Assembly: GCA_024516155.1 (NCBI GenBank)
Contig: JAJJXM010000001.1
Location: 1,674,001-1,738,000, forward strand
Origin: Pyronema omphalodes
Lineage: Eukaryota > Ascomycota > Pezizomycetes > Pezizales > Pyronemataceae
DNA: 64,000 bases
Direction of reading: 5' to 3'
Position 1 is the first letter of the stretch. Each line of letters opens with the position of its first letter. The position numbers and the translations under genes are program-made. Shown piece by piece: positions 47,403 to 58,761 of the stretch. A model generated the notes under the pieces. It saw only the letters and a program-made list of their open reading frames with translations. It did not search any database and was not told where the DNA came from.

Positions 47403-49651
47403 ATGTCTTTACAGACGCAGGGTCCATTTGAAGCATCTAGAAAGCCACTAGGAGAAAGGATTAGGCGGTTGGTCAAAGCTTTTACAACCAGGTGCGTTTA
47501 CTTTCCTCGTTCTCAATCGCCATATGGAAAATCCATTGAGGAATATTCATTATACTGATGTCAATATCATTTCAATAGAGAGGGATTACTAGGGGACTAC
47601 GACTATGCATTTCTCTTCCGAGTACGTGACTCCCCGCTTGTGTTGTAACTTTTCTTAGCATACGCATCGATATTCTAATACTTCGAAACCAATAGCCAAA
47701 TCTTCCATTCATGAAGAAATCTAGACGCCCTGCTCCATTTTTTGGACTAGACGCAAAAATGCCAGTAATATTGGCTCTTATTTTGGGATTTCAACAGTAC
47801 GTCACCTAAGATCGAGCCTCGACAATGTCTCCAAGTCTCGTGATGTGGCACCCTCCGCATTGTGTACGCTTTGCTCAGGCTAAACAAAGATTCAAGTGCA
47901 CTAGCAATGTTAGCAGGCGTCATAACCCCACCAATCCTACTCTCTGGAGCAGCCGGTGCAAACCTTGGCACTGCTGGCCAGGAGTATTTGGTTTCAACAA
48001 GCTTGATAGTTTGTGGAATTTTGAGTTTAATACAGATTACACGGTTTAGAATTTTAGGAACCAGGTATTTCATCATCTCCTAACTGATATAAATACAGTC
48101 ATCACTAATGAAAAGATCATGAATAGATACTACATTGGAACAGGTTTGATCTCGGTGTAAATATACCTACCATCCAAACTCAGAAGTTAATCTAATGGCC
48201 ACAATTACAGAGTTGGAACATCTTTCACCATTATCCCAGTCGCCCAAGGAGCATTATCCCAATTATATGCCAACGGAACTTGTCCAACCTCTCCCGATGG
48301 CACCAAACTCCCTTGTCCTGATGGTTATGGCGCTATCCTGGGTACTGCTTGTATGTGTGCACTCGTCGAAATTGGCCTTTCCTTCCTTCCACCTCGAGTA
48401 TTAAGGAAGCTCTTTCCACCACTAGTCACCGGTCCCACAGTGATGTTAATTGGAGTTCACTTAATCGAAAGTGGTTTTCAGACCTGGGCAGGTGGTTCAG
48501 GACCATGCAGAGAAAGGCCGGTGGATGGATTGTTTAGGTTGTGTCCAGATATAAATGCGCCGCATCCATTACCTTGGGGAGCACCGGAGTTTTTGGGGTT
48601 GGGGTTTGCGGTATTTTTGACTATTATCATATGTGAGAGATACGGGAGTCCGATTATGAAGAGCACTGCGGTGGTTTGGGGGTTGTTGGTGGGGTGTGTT
48701 ATTGCGGCGGGGGCGGGGTACTTTGATGATACTGGAATCAAGAAAGTGAGTTTCATATGGGATATGGGATATGGCATCTGGGGCTGTTGGCTAATGAAGG
48801 AAATTTTATAATAGGCTCCAGCGGTGAGCTTTATTTGGGTTACAAGATTTAAGTTGAGTATTTATGCACCTGCTATACTACCGATGATGGCAGTTTATAT
48901 CATTCTTGCTTGTGAGGCTATTGGAGGTAAGTTGTAATCAAATTCTACCTAATTTCCTGCCGATTTTCGTCTTCGATTTGTTATGCTAACATTTTTGATA
49001 GATATTGCAGCCACTTGTGAAGTCTCCCGTCTAGCTTCTGATGGCGAATTATTCGATTCTCGAATCCAAGGCGGTGTCCTAGCTGACGGACTCAGCGGTT
49101 GTCTTGCTGGACTCTTCACCATGACGCCTATGAGTGTATTTGCACAAAACAACGGTGTCATCTCCCTAACTCGATGTGCTAACCGTAAAGCCGGGTTTGC
49201 CTGTTGTTTTTTCCTAATACTTATGGGAATATTTTCCAAGTTTGCAGCAGCATTGGTTTCGATTCCATCAGCTGTTCTGGGAGGAATGACAACATTTCTA
49301 TTTACTTCTGTTGCGGTTTCGGGAATGAGGATTATTAGTACCATGGAGTGGAGTAGGAGGAATAGGTTTGTGCTTACTGCGGCTTTGACACTGGGATATG
49401 GTGCCACGCTGGTGCCGGATTATTTTAAGTATGTTTTTACTTATGGGGGGAATAATAATGCGTTGAAGGGTCTAATGGACGCGGTGGAGCTTATTATGAG
49501 CACTGGGTTTGCGATTACAACTTTTGTGGCTATGTTTTTGAATGCTGTGTTGCCGATGGAAATAGAGGGGGAGGGGGTTTTGGATGGAGATGAGGTCGAT
49601 TTGGGGCATCCAGAGAGGTCCATGGAGGACGATGAGAAGAGATCGAGCTGA
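47403..49651 (+). CDS. Uric acid-xanthine transporter (UapA/UapC type)
   Basis: Model: join(47403..47491, 47579..47621, 47696..47796, 47897..48064, 48127..48156, 48211..48745, 48815..48926, 49002..49651), 575 aa, frame kept through seven introns. NAT/NCS2 family: plasma-membrane proton symporter for xanthine and uric acid. The NAT signature QNNGVISLTR is present. With this start, Glu356, Asp388 and Gln408-Asn409 fall at exactly the residue numbers of the substrate-binding residues of Aspergillus UapA (574 aa), which supports both start and exons. The selectivity segment T-G-F is at 527-529, one residue later than in UapA. Exon 5 is a 30-nt microexon encoding YYIGTGLISV-type sequence. An ATG at 47322 is the alternative start. 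UapA-like versus UapC-like specificity cannot be decided here. Confidence 0.93.
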
Positions 49652-50346
49652 TGATTTTTGTTTTTGCTGGCTTATCTATGGAGGATGAGAACGTGTTCAA
49701 GTAATCATCTTTTCTTTAATGACGTTAATGAATTTATGATCACTGGCTGATGAATATTCCAATTGACTATCGATGATTATGAGGCTTTTTTCACCATTAA
49801 TATGTGATGGCGGCTGCTCTGTCAGAATCATTAAAAGTTACTAAAAGCCATTCAAGTTAATCTGCCATTTTGCATAACCGCCCCGCCACGCGATGGCGCT
49901 CCGCTGTAAAACACGGGGGGTTAAGTTCTAGTGTCAGGCACTTAAATGTCGATGGTGAAACGATATCGCCAATCCATGACCGCCGGCGACACCTTGACCA
50001 GGCACAACTGAGAAGGTCGTGGGGAGCAGTTGACAGTAAAAGACGAGCCCGCATCAACAAGCTTCGTTGATATTGTCATGGTTTGTTTGATAATTATGAT
50101 CTATTTCTTAGCCCCTCCATAATAAATTCTTTTCTACACATCATCAATAACTATTCCCGTCAATACATTGCTTTTGCTTTTAACCAAGCTGACGGTCTGA
50201 CCAACCATCGACATCATCATCATCATCATCATCACGCGCGCCAACCCCATCTCCGTCCGTTGTAGCGTAGTCATCTACTGAAGACCAATCACAGTATCAC
50301 CACACATTGTTTTACAGAAGAAATTCTACAGTGAACATACGCGGTC
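49652..50346. other. Intergenic spacer
   Basis: Transporter 3' flank and leader of the WD40 gene, including a CAT trinucleotide run at 50211-50234 (CATCATCATC type). No gene seen. Confidence 0.5.
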
Positions 50347-52607
50347 ATGCCTTTACACGGTCTCACCGGACATCATCGGTCTCAATCGGGAGATGTCCCT
50401 GAAGCTCCCCATCAGAAGCCTCTCGCCTCACTTGTTCAGGCTGCATCACAGACTTTTGGCGGAGTTGGTAACCCCACTGCGACAACCCAGGTCAGTAAGC
50501 AGCACCAGCAGCAGCACCAGCAACAAAACCAACATCAACATCAGCAACTGAACCAACAGCAGCAGTTGCCGCCGCTTGTTCCTCCAAAACAGCAACCTCC
50601 ATTGAAGCAAAGGGCGCAGAACCCGACAAACCAGAATCTCCGTGTTCAAACCGAAACCTCAGCCTTCTTCGGAGGCACATCACCAGGCGGAACAACTACC
50701 GGTGATAACTCGGCCACTACTCCGATCCACTCCGGCGGCTCGTCGATAGTCATCTCCCCGGACACCAACTCAGAGACGCTCTCGCCCCCGCGTAAATCCA
50801 TCAGCTTCCGCCTACCATCGCCAGGTACCCAGCCTTCTGAGATCCGGCAAACGCACCGTCAGGGACAAGAAGAAGAGACTTACCGGTCTACTCGCGAACC
50901 CCACCCACCCTCAGCCCCGCAATCCCACCCGGGTTCTCAACTACCTAATCGACCCTCAGACCCTGTACAAGTTCAACAGCTCGCGCGGCCGTCTAATTCC
51001 TACGCAGCTTACCATTCGTCGAATACGTCTTCAGGTACAGGTTCGCGTCCACCGTTAACATCTACTGCTACCGCCCCCGCTGGAGTTCCACAAGCTCCAT
51101 CGCAGCAACGCCCCGGAATGCATCGCACCAACACTGGAGGAAACTCCGGCTACTCACCGAACCCTTCGATAAATACTGGCGGCGATGTCGTCGGATCACG
51201 AAAGTATACGCATCCTGGAGCTTTGACGCCAACTCACCCTTCATCGTCGTCGTCGCAGTACCAGTCCCACCAGCAAAGTCATTTACAGAACATAGGATTA
51301 TCAACTCTGGGAAGCCATTCTGGTTCGATTCGGGAAAGAGAAGATGTTCTAGGAAGCTTAGGAGCCGTATCACCCGGAAAATGGATGTGTCCATATGGGT
51401 TGTACGCCATCGATTGGTGCAAGTGGAATCCCACGAGCGGGGGAAGTGGCCGCTTAGCTGTCGGAAGTTACGCAGAGGATAGCCACAACTATGTATGCTT
51501 CCGCGAGCTCCATACAGGATGGTAAATACTAATTCTATGTAGATCCAAGTTCTCGATACTCGACCAGGACCTCCAGATGCCTCCGGCGCTCCTACTCTCG
51601 AGTTTGTAAAGTTGGCCGAAGCTACTCACACCTACCCCATCACCAGGGTGCTTTGGGAGCCTCCCTCATCGAAAAACCTTACAGACCTCATCGCGACCTC
51701 CGGTGACCATTTGCGTCTTTGGTCTCTACCAACCCGTGACTCAACCGCGCCATCACCAAACACCTCCTCCATCACCGCCCGTAATTACGCCCAGCCTACA
51801 CAGAAGCTTACCCCGCTAGCTCTACTCTCCAACTCTAAATCTACCGACTTTACCGCACCTCTGACGTCATTGGACTGGAACCAAGTCTCCCCTTCTCTAA
51901 TTATTACGTCCTCCATCGACACCACCTGTACGATATGGGACATCCCCACCCTTACGGCAAAAACCCAGCTCATCGCACATGACAAGGAGGTATTTGATGT
52001 TCGATTTATGTCTAACTCTCTTGACGTATTCGCTTCTTGTGGTGCAGATGGTTCAGTAAGAATGTTTGATCTCCGTAGCTTGGAGCACTCAACAATCATC
52101 TACGAACCAGGAGGAAATAAGTCTTCCTCGTCATCTGCAAGCAGCGATAACCGGGAAGGCGGATCTCCTGTTAACAACGCCCCACCTGCGTTACTACGAC
52201 TTGCCGCCTCCCCTCATGACCAGCATCTTATCGCTACTTTCTGTACCGACTCGCCAGTTGTTAGGATTCTTGACGTTAGACAGCCTGGACAGGCGTTGGT
52301 GGAGCTTAAGGGGCACACTGCAAATGTTAACTGCTGTGAATGGAATCCTGGTAGGAGAGGTGTGCTGGCAGCCGGAGGTGATGACTGTGAGGTGCTGCTT
52401 TGGGATATCTTTGCGGGTAGTGGATCAGGTGCTATTACAGGCAATATTAAAACTGAGAAGGGCGTGGAACAGGAAAGGAACCCAATGGCATGGTGGAGCT
52501 GTGACGTTGAGGTTAATAATTTGAGTTGGAGTCCTTCAGTAGGCAAGAATGGTAGCGACTGGATTGGAGTGGTTGGAGGAAGGGGTGTTTATGGATTGGG
52601 GGTTTAA
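50347..52607 (+). CDS. WD40 protein, DCAF7/An11-like
   Basis: Model: join(50347..51492, 51543..52607), 736 aa. Residues 1-345 are a low-complexity extension with a Gln/His-rich run (about 52-78: KQHQQQHQQQNQHQHQQL) and Ser/Pro segments. From about 350 a WD40 propeller follows that matches the DCAF7/HAN11/TTG1 family blocks in order: LYAIDWCKWN, RLAVGSYAEDSHNYIQVLD, YPITRVLWEP, DLIATSGDHLRLWSL, TDFTAPLTSLDWN, SLIITSSIDTTCTIWDI, KTQLIAHDKEVFDVRF, DVFASCGADGSVRMFDLRSL, EHSTIIYE and INNLSW-like VNNLSWSP. In animals and plants this family scaffolds kinases (DYRK, HIPK) or transcription complexes. The long N-terminal extension is the part absent from animal members (about 342 aa). Confidence 0.88.
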
Positions 52608-54236
52608 AATGCGAGCTGGGTGAAGTTCGAAAAGGTCAGACAAGGCACAACAAAGACTGATGAGCAGAATAGGTGAAGACAGAGAAATCTTGAAGCTTGT
52701 GAGGACGAAGATACGAAGTTTATGGATGTTTTATTTTAGCAGTTTGGTTTTTTTTCTTGTTTTGCAAATTTTCTTTATCATTTTATGAAGCTTCCGGAAT
52801 CCAGATGAAAGTATATTGCAATCTGGGTTATTCTCGAAAGGCTCTCGTTTGGTTTTTTTTTTTCTTATTTCGTGCATATTACTCACGAAGATATCAAGAT
52901 TGCTGTTGGTGTACCTTCCGTGCTTTTCACTTCTCGCTGGTTTTTTGCTTGCAGGTTATACGCACGGGATGCATCTAGTTTGGGGTATTTATATATGACG
53001 AAGATAATTCAAAGATAAACCCTGGACTGAGGGAGTATCATATTTATTCCGATACCAAGAGACCGGATGAAACTATGTGCATTGCTCGTCTACTAAGATT
53101 CATCAAATATCACCACACGTAAACCAGCTATTTCGGTTTCCTCTTCCGTTTATATATAATGGAGACTGAACATAGGTCTTTTTTGTCCGGATGCGCCTCT
53201 TATCTAAATTAATCGTACTAAAGCTTCATCAACAGCCTGCAACTCGTTTCAATCACAGGACCGTACCTTGCATGAATGTACCTTTTGGAACGTTGAAGCC
53301 GCGAAGCCGCAGAACAATTGAGTTTAAAATCACTTATGCTAAAAGTCGTCGAGCCTGAAGTCAATCTTATTCTTAATTGATAATGAATCCGTCAACTTGG
53401 TTCGTGATTATGTACCTAACGTATCTCGACTCTCTTGTCTTCATGAAGTACATACACTTCGATATGATGTAATCATATCATATCACTCAACTTTATCACT
53501 TACATGTGTGATATTGCCCGGAGTATAGAAATAGTTATAGAACGCCTTTGATTAATTATATATACCCTGAATTTTTGAGTATGCTTCAGAAAGCTTAAAT
53601 GGGCTTAGAACTCGTAGGGTTTGCTTTTGCGGCTTTCGCAAGCTTCCGAGAGCTTCTGCAAGGGCAAGAGCATGTCCCCACAACGGAAATGCCAAATGCC
53701 AAACTGCAAATGCTTCCAACCGATTCGAAGAAAATTGGAGGGTTCTATCTAGGACTCGGTACGGCTTACCTGTTTTCTCTGGTGACATGGAGGGGTAACT
53801 GATCTTAAAGATTGGTTGTTTTTAGGTTCGTTAAAGGATTATTAATGAGATTAAGGCCTTTGATTAGCTCGTTGGTAAAAGTCCGGTATATATCAGTTGA
53901 CATCTTTCGTAATATCATTCAGACTCGGGTACCGTCGTCTATCGTTTATTGCTATTCACCACAGCCGTTGGAGCTCCAACCAGATAAGAAGGTTAATGGA
54001 GAGCTCATGAAAGATAATAACCCGAATAGGAAACTGTATGGATGGTTCAAGTGGAGCTTCCACCGGCTTCGGGTGGATCATAGCAGGGTGATTGGATGAG
54101 TATGCAAGGGGTTAGGGTTGCGTGTACGGCACGACCTGAGTCTGATCCACGGCTTTAGCACTTCAGCTTCCACCTACACGAACCTCACGCCTTTCTGCGA
54201 CATCGCCGTTCCTTGTGTAAATCCTACGGCATCGTG
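52608..54236. other. Intergenic; possible gene relics
   Basis: A frame at 53599-53802 (MGLELVGFAFAAFASF...) has the hydrophobic start seen in fungal HeLo-type or membrane proteins but stops after 67 codons. Another at 53812-54099 follows in a different frame. They may be relics; neither is called. The rest is AT-rich flank. Confidence 0.35.
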
Positions 54237-56036
54237 ATGCCTACAGATATCGAAAGATGTCCACCGACTGAGCAGGACCCGCTCCTACCAAAGGACGACA
54301 ACCCTGAAGCTCCAAATCTCGACAATGATAGCCCCAAAGTCGCCGATGCCAATTTGAAATACATTTTACCAGCGCTCGGCATTGGTGTATGTTGAATTCA
54401 ATCTTTTCCTCCCGGTGTTCCGCAACCAATTACTAATGGACGCGTTTAGATCTTCCTTGCCGCCATGGATAACACTATTGTACGCGTTGCCATATAAGTT
54501 CCGGTCACGAGAATTTACCGAACTAACGGAATCTTCAAGGTTGTGTCGTCCTACGGAGAAATCGGCAACGACTTAAAGGAGCTTAATCGAACGTCTTGGA
54601 TTGCAACAGCCTATTTATTGACGACAACAAGTTTCCAGCCACTCTATGGAAAACTTTGCGATATTTTTAGCAGGAAATCCTGTCTATTATTCGCATATGT
54701 CGTCTTTGGCTTAGGATGTTTAGGTTGTGGTCTCAGCAGGACAATGGGAGAGCTAGTTGCTTCAAGAGCGTTTGCTGGTATTGGTGGTGGTGGAATGACC
54801 ACTGTTGTCTCCATCATCATCAGCGACTTGGTTCCGCTCAGGTCGCGTGGTACTTGGCAAGGCGTCCTGAACATCATTTTCTCCAGCGGTGCAGCTGCAG
54901 GTGCTCCTTTAGGTATAAAAAAATCTCTCGGCGCATAAGTATCTAAACGAGTGACGATGAAGAGAACCAAGTGCTAACAACAACCAGGTGGATTAATGGC
55001 AGACACAGTAGGATGGCGTTGGTCATTCCTAGTTCAAGTCCCAGGAACAGCTTTGGCATGTATAGCTGTTGGTGCCTTCTTGAACCTTCCGTCAACACCA
55101 ATTAGCACAACACCGTTCAAGACCCGCCTAATGCGTGTAGATTTCCTCGGCGCATTCATCCTCGTGCTGGCAGTGCTTAGCTTGCTCCTTGGTCTTGACA
55201 TGGCCAGCAACATCTCCCTAACCTCACCCATTGTCGTTGCTGCCCTCACATCCGCTGTCACCTTGTTCATCACCTTTGCATGCGTCGAGGGATGGGTGGC
55301 AGCTGAGCCATTTGCCCCAGGGCCCATCGTTAGAGAGCGCACCATTCTCTCCGCTTCAATGTCCAATTTCTTTGCCTTTGCTGCACACATGAACCTACTC
55401 TTCTACACCCCACTCTACTACCAAGCCGTCGGGCTACTCTCCGCTAGTGAATCCGGAATTCGCTTGCTGCCAGCTATCTTCTGTGGAGTATCCGGATCCT
55501 TGGCTGGTGGACTCATTATGCAGAAAACTGGAAAATTCTACTGGCTTACGGTTGCTGCGTATGTCCTTATGGTCATCGGTGCATCGATTGTATTGATTTC
55601 CACAAGTTTCTATGATTCCACTCTTGGGGCATGTTTCGGTGTCGCCGTGTCAGCTGTGGGTAATGGTATAGGAGTTACTACCGCTCTAGTTGCTCTCATC
55701 GCCGCCGCTGGGACAAAGGATCAGGCGGTTGCAACCGCCGTCAGTTATCTCTTCCGTGCTCTGGGTACGGTGATGGGTGTTAGTTTCGGAAGTATGTTGG
55801 TGCAGAATAAGTTAAGGAAGGAGTTGTTGGCTAGGTTGACGGGTGATAATGTGGAGGAGATCGTGAGGAAGGTTAGGGAGAGCATGGATTTTATTCAGAC
55901 GCTCCCAGCAGAGATGAGGGATATTGTCAGGGAGTGTTATAGGGATTCCCTGCAGTTGGCTTTTGTGTTTGCTTTGGGTTTGGCGATATGTGCGGTCGTC
56001 GCGGCAGCGTTTATGAAGGAGAGGAGATTAAGTTAG
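54237..56036 (+). CDS. MFS transporter, DHA2 / vacuolar amino-acid type
   Basis: Model: join(54237..54386, 54450..54479, 54540..54912, 54988..56036), 533 aa. Exon 2 is a 30-nt microexon (IFLAAMDNTI) that supplies the D-x-T-I motif of TM1; without it the family's first helix is broken. A cytosolic N-terminus with EQDPLLPKDD resembles the dileucine-type ExxPLL vacuolar sorting signal of Vba/Fnx1-like transporters. Other marks are WIATAYLLTTTSFQPLYGKL (TM2 and motif A region), GIGGGGMTTVVSIIISDLVP, and motif C as FSSGAAAGAPLGGLMADTVG. Fourteen membrane spans are expected for DHA2. It likely exports or stores basic amino acids or drugs at the vacuole; substrate is inference. Confidence 0.88.
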
Positions 56037-56438
56037 TAGGTTGGTCTGCCGCCCAGAAATGGCGCTGGAAAGAGTAGATTATTGTGGGGAAGTAATGTTG
56101 ATGGAACCCGGCGGGGAAAAGTTTGTTTGGCTTAAAGATACCATTTATAGAGATGCGGGTTCAATAACGGTTTGTTATCCTACTCTATAATACCTCTACG
56201 GAACGCTATAATCCATACAATCCGCGATATATGTTACTATCTCCTGAATTATCCAAGTTGACGTGCTTCTTGCCTTCTTTTCTCTAAATAGACAACACGT
56301 TTCAATCTCATGTTCATTATCTCGCCATTTACTGGGATATTCAGGGTACTCGCTTACTAAATGGCGAACTTACTTTACCATCAGGACTTTGTCGCCCTCT
56401 TTTTTTTTCAGTCATAGGTAATCGACTCCCTCGCCACA
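56037..56438. other. 3' flank of the MFS gene
   Basis: AT-rich, with a T run at 56399-56409. No gene seen. Confidence 0.5.
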
Positions 56439-56523
56439 TACGAGGTGCTGGACAAAAGTGACCGTCACTTTTCTGTGCTAAGCGCCGCGCGGGGTGACGA
56501 TGACTTTTGTCCAGCACCTCGTA
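56439..56523. mobile_element. Minimal mariner-like inverted-repeat element
   Basis: Terminal inverted repeats of 28 bp with two mismatches (56441-56468 and 56494-56521; first 19 bp perfect, CGAGGTGCTGGACAAAAGT) surround a GC-rich core of about 25 bp. The flanking dinucleotides are TA on both sides (56439-56440, 56522-56523), the target duplication made by Tc1/mariner transposases. At 81 bp it is too short to code, so it is a MITE or internal deletion derivative. Confidence 0.7.
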
Positions 56524-58583
56524 CGAAGGCTTAATATCCCCTCCATGAAGCATCACAGAATCTCACCACCACCACTATCATTGTTGCCCATGATGGCCAA
56601 ATTATCATCGAGGGCACAAACCATTGAATGTTTTCTTAGCTGAGATAGCTTTGGTTATCCATTGTTTGAGTTTGGATATACATATTACGTGATAACGTGA
56701 CTTCAATTTAAATCAGTATATGCATCTTCTGTGTTCATGGATCATCACGCTTACACTGTACTCAGGTGCAAGGATGTATCCGGCGCTCTGTTGTATCACG
56801 GCGTCTGGCTTTTGTCCCCTCATACAACTGCAAATTCCAAGACAAGTCTCCAAGTGCCTTCCATGAACCAACAAATATTTTTAATGATTATGGTTAAAGT
56901 TGTCTGGCTATGACAGGGCTGTTAAGCCCTTACTCTTGCTCAGGAAACCTCTGGAATTGTGGTTGTTCGATTGCTATGTCCGAATTGCATGGGTGTGCCG
57001 TACTTAATGCACCCTTAAAGTACTTATACTAGCTGACAGCATACCAGAAGCTCACGTCGGAATGAAGCACCGAGCCCTAACTTCTCATCCCCGTCTCTTA
57101 CCGAACCGGCTGGGATATGAACCCTAGAAGAACATCAACAACACAACATGATACGTCACTCGTTGCATACAAGACGGCAGAATTCGTAAGTCTCGATGCG
57201 TAAGTACCTCAACTACGAACCTGCATCGTCTTGTCATACCGGGTTTTACCGGGTCTTGCCGCGTTTTGAATTCTCGCTTAGATAATGATTCATGCGTCTT
57301 GTGCGCACGCAAAGTCATGGTAACAGACATGAGTAAGTCCGCGGGTTTCCATTTTTTGATTATCTCAACTCCACGAGGCGACGGATTTTGGTGAACGTAA
57401 ATCTAGTAAAATGCCACAACTACTGTACATAGCTTATGGTGATTTATCATCAACGCTAAACTAGGATCTAGATAGATAGACGTGGCCACGCTAACCTCCT
57501 GATTACTCACCATAGACAAGCTTCATCAAGCTTCGTCAATAGGTTGACTCAGAAGACGTATGCCCCGGAAATCTCCACCTGCACGATGCGTCCTGGGAAA
57601 GCTTGTTTCGTAAGCCCTTGTCGAATCTTAGTCGGAATTTTGTCGAGCTGCAACCTATCTTTGGAAGGTTCAAAACCCGGATCACCTGGATGAAGATGAA
57701 AGTCTCGCTAGAATAACCTCTAGCGAAATTCATTCGGGGCATCCAAAATGTCCCAAGCACCAAAAGAATACTGTAGGCTCTCAGATATTGGCTCTCAGAA
57801 AATGTAGGTGTAATCTGCGATGCACAGTAATTGAAACACCAGTCAGTCAACTGTAGCCTGCGATAGGCAGTGCCGTGACTTCCTTCGAGAACCTGGAGAG
57901 CTCCAGGAGGAGCCCTAGCCCAGAATCAGATGGAGATGTAGGCTTCGGAGCCACCTCCGTTGCATAAAATGGATAATTAATCAATCATCTGATTTGATTA
58001 CTTACTATGCATACTGTGCTACGAATACAAACCAATCTTTGTACGAACAAAACCACAAATTGTACTACGAACATGACCTCCAGGTTACAATTACGAACCC
58101 TTTGACAGATAAGATTACAATTGAGATTTTTGTTGATGCTCTGTCATTTTTCGATGTCAACAAAAATACCTACTCTATCAAGATCTTTAAGAAAAGAAGA
58201 AAGAGGGCCCGAAAGCGTACGTATACACTCGCTTCTTTTCCTCAAAGTTGTCACAAAAAAACGCACCACATACTCATTCAAGTGTATACCCGCTCGTGAA
58301 AGAGCACGCAATGCTGAGTATGTACCCGATTGTATTTCCGTTCGTTTAAGTCCGCTCAAGATGATTCGTGGAACCGGTAATCATTTACTGACTTTAGGCT
58401 TGAGCCTTTTAAACTCTGAAAACATCCGCGAGTTTACCGCGGCAGACCGGTAAAATTCGTTCATCTGTTTAAATACGCGGAAGGGAATTTATGCACTTTG
58501 TAGTTTTGGGTGTACGCGCAAGCTCTTTTGTGTGAGGCGTGCCATATTATACATCTTGCACTATTATACTGGGTACCAGATTG

Positions 58584-58615
58584 CACAGTTACACAGTTAC
58601 ACAGTTACACAGTTT
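58584..58615 (+). repeat. 8-bp repeat CACAGTTA x 4
   Basis: Three perfect copies and a fourth with one change. Confidence 0.9.
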
Positions 58616-58725
58616 GCAGTTTTTCTTTTTGCACCTGCGTTTCGGGAACCGACAGAGGCTTTTTATAGAACGTGCAGGCCTTAAGACTAGTCATGATTGC
58701 GTCTTCTTATGGCTTTGGTTTCTTT

Positions 58726-58761
58726 AGCCCATTCAGCCCACTCAGCCCATTCAGCCCATTC
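58726..58761 (+). repeat. 9-bp repeat AGCCCATTC x 4
   Basis: Four tandem copies, one with a single substitution (AGCCCACTC). Confidence 0.9.

Noticed and set aside
53599..54099. Possible HeLo-like or membrane protein relic
   Set aside because: Two short frames in different phases with no motif beyond a hydrophobic start; insufficient for a pseudogene call.
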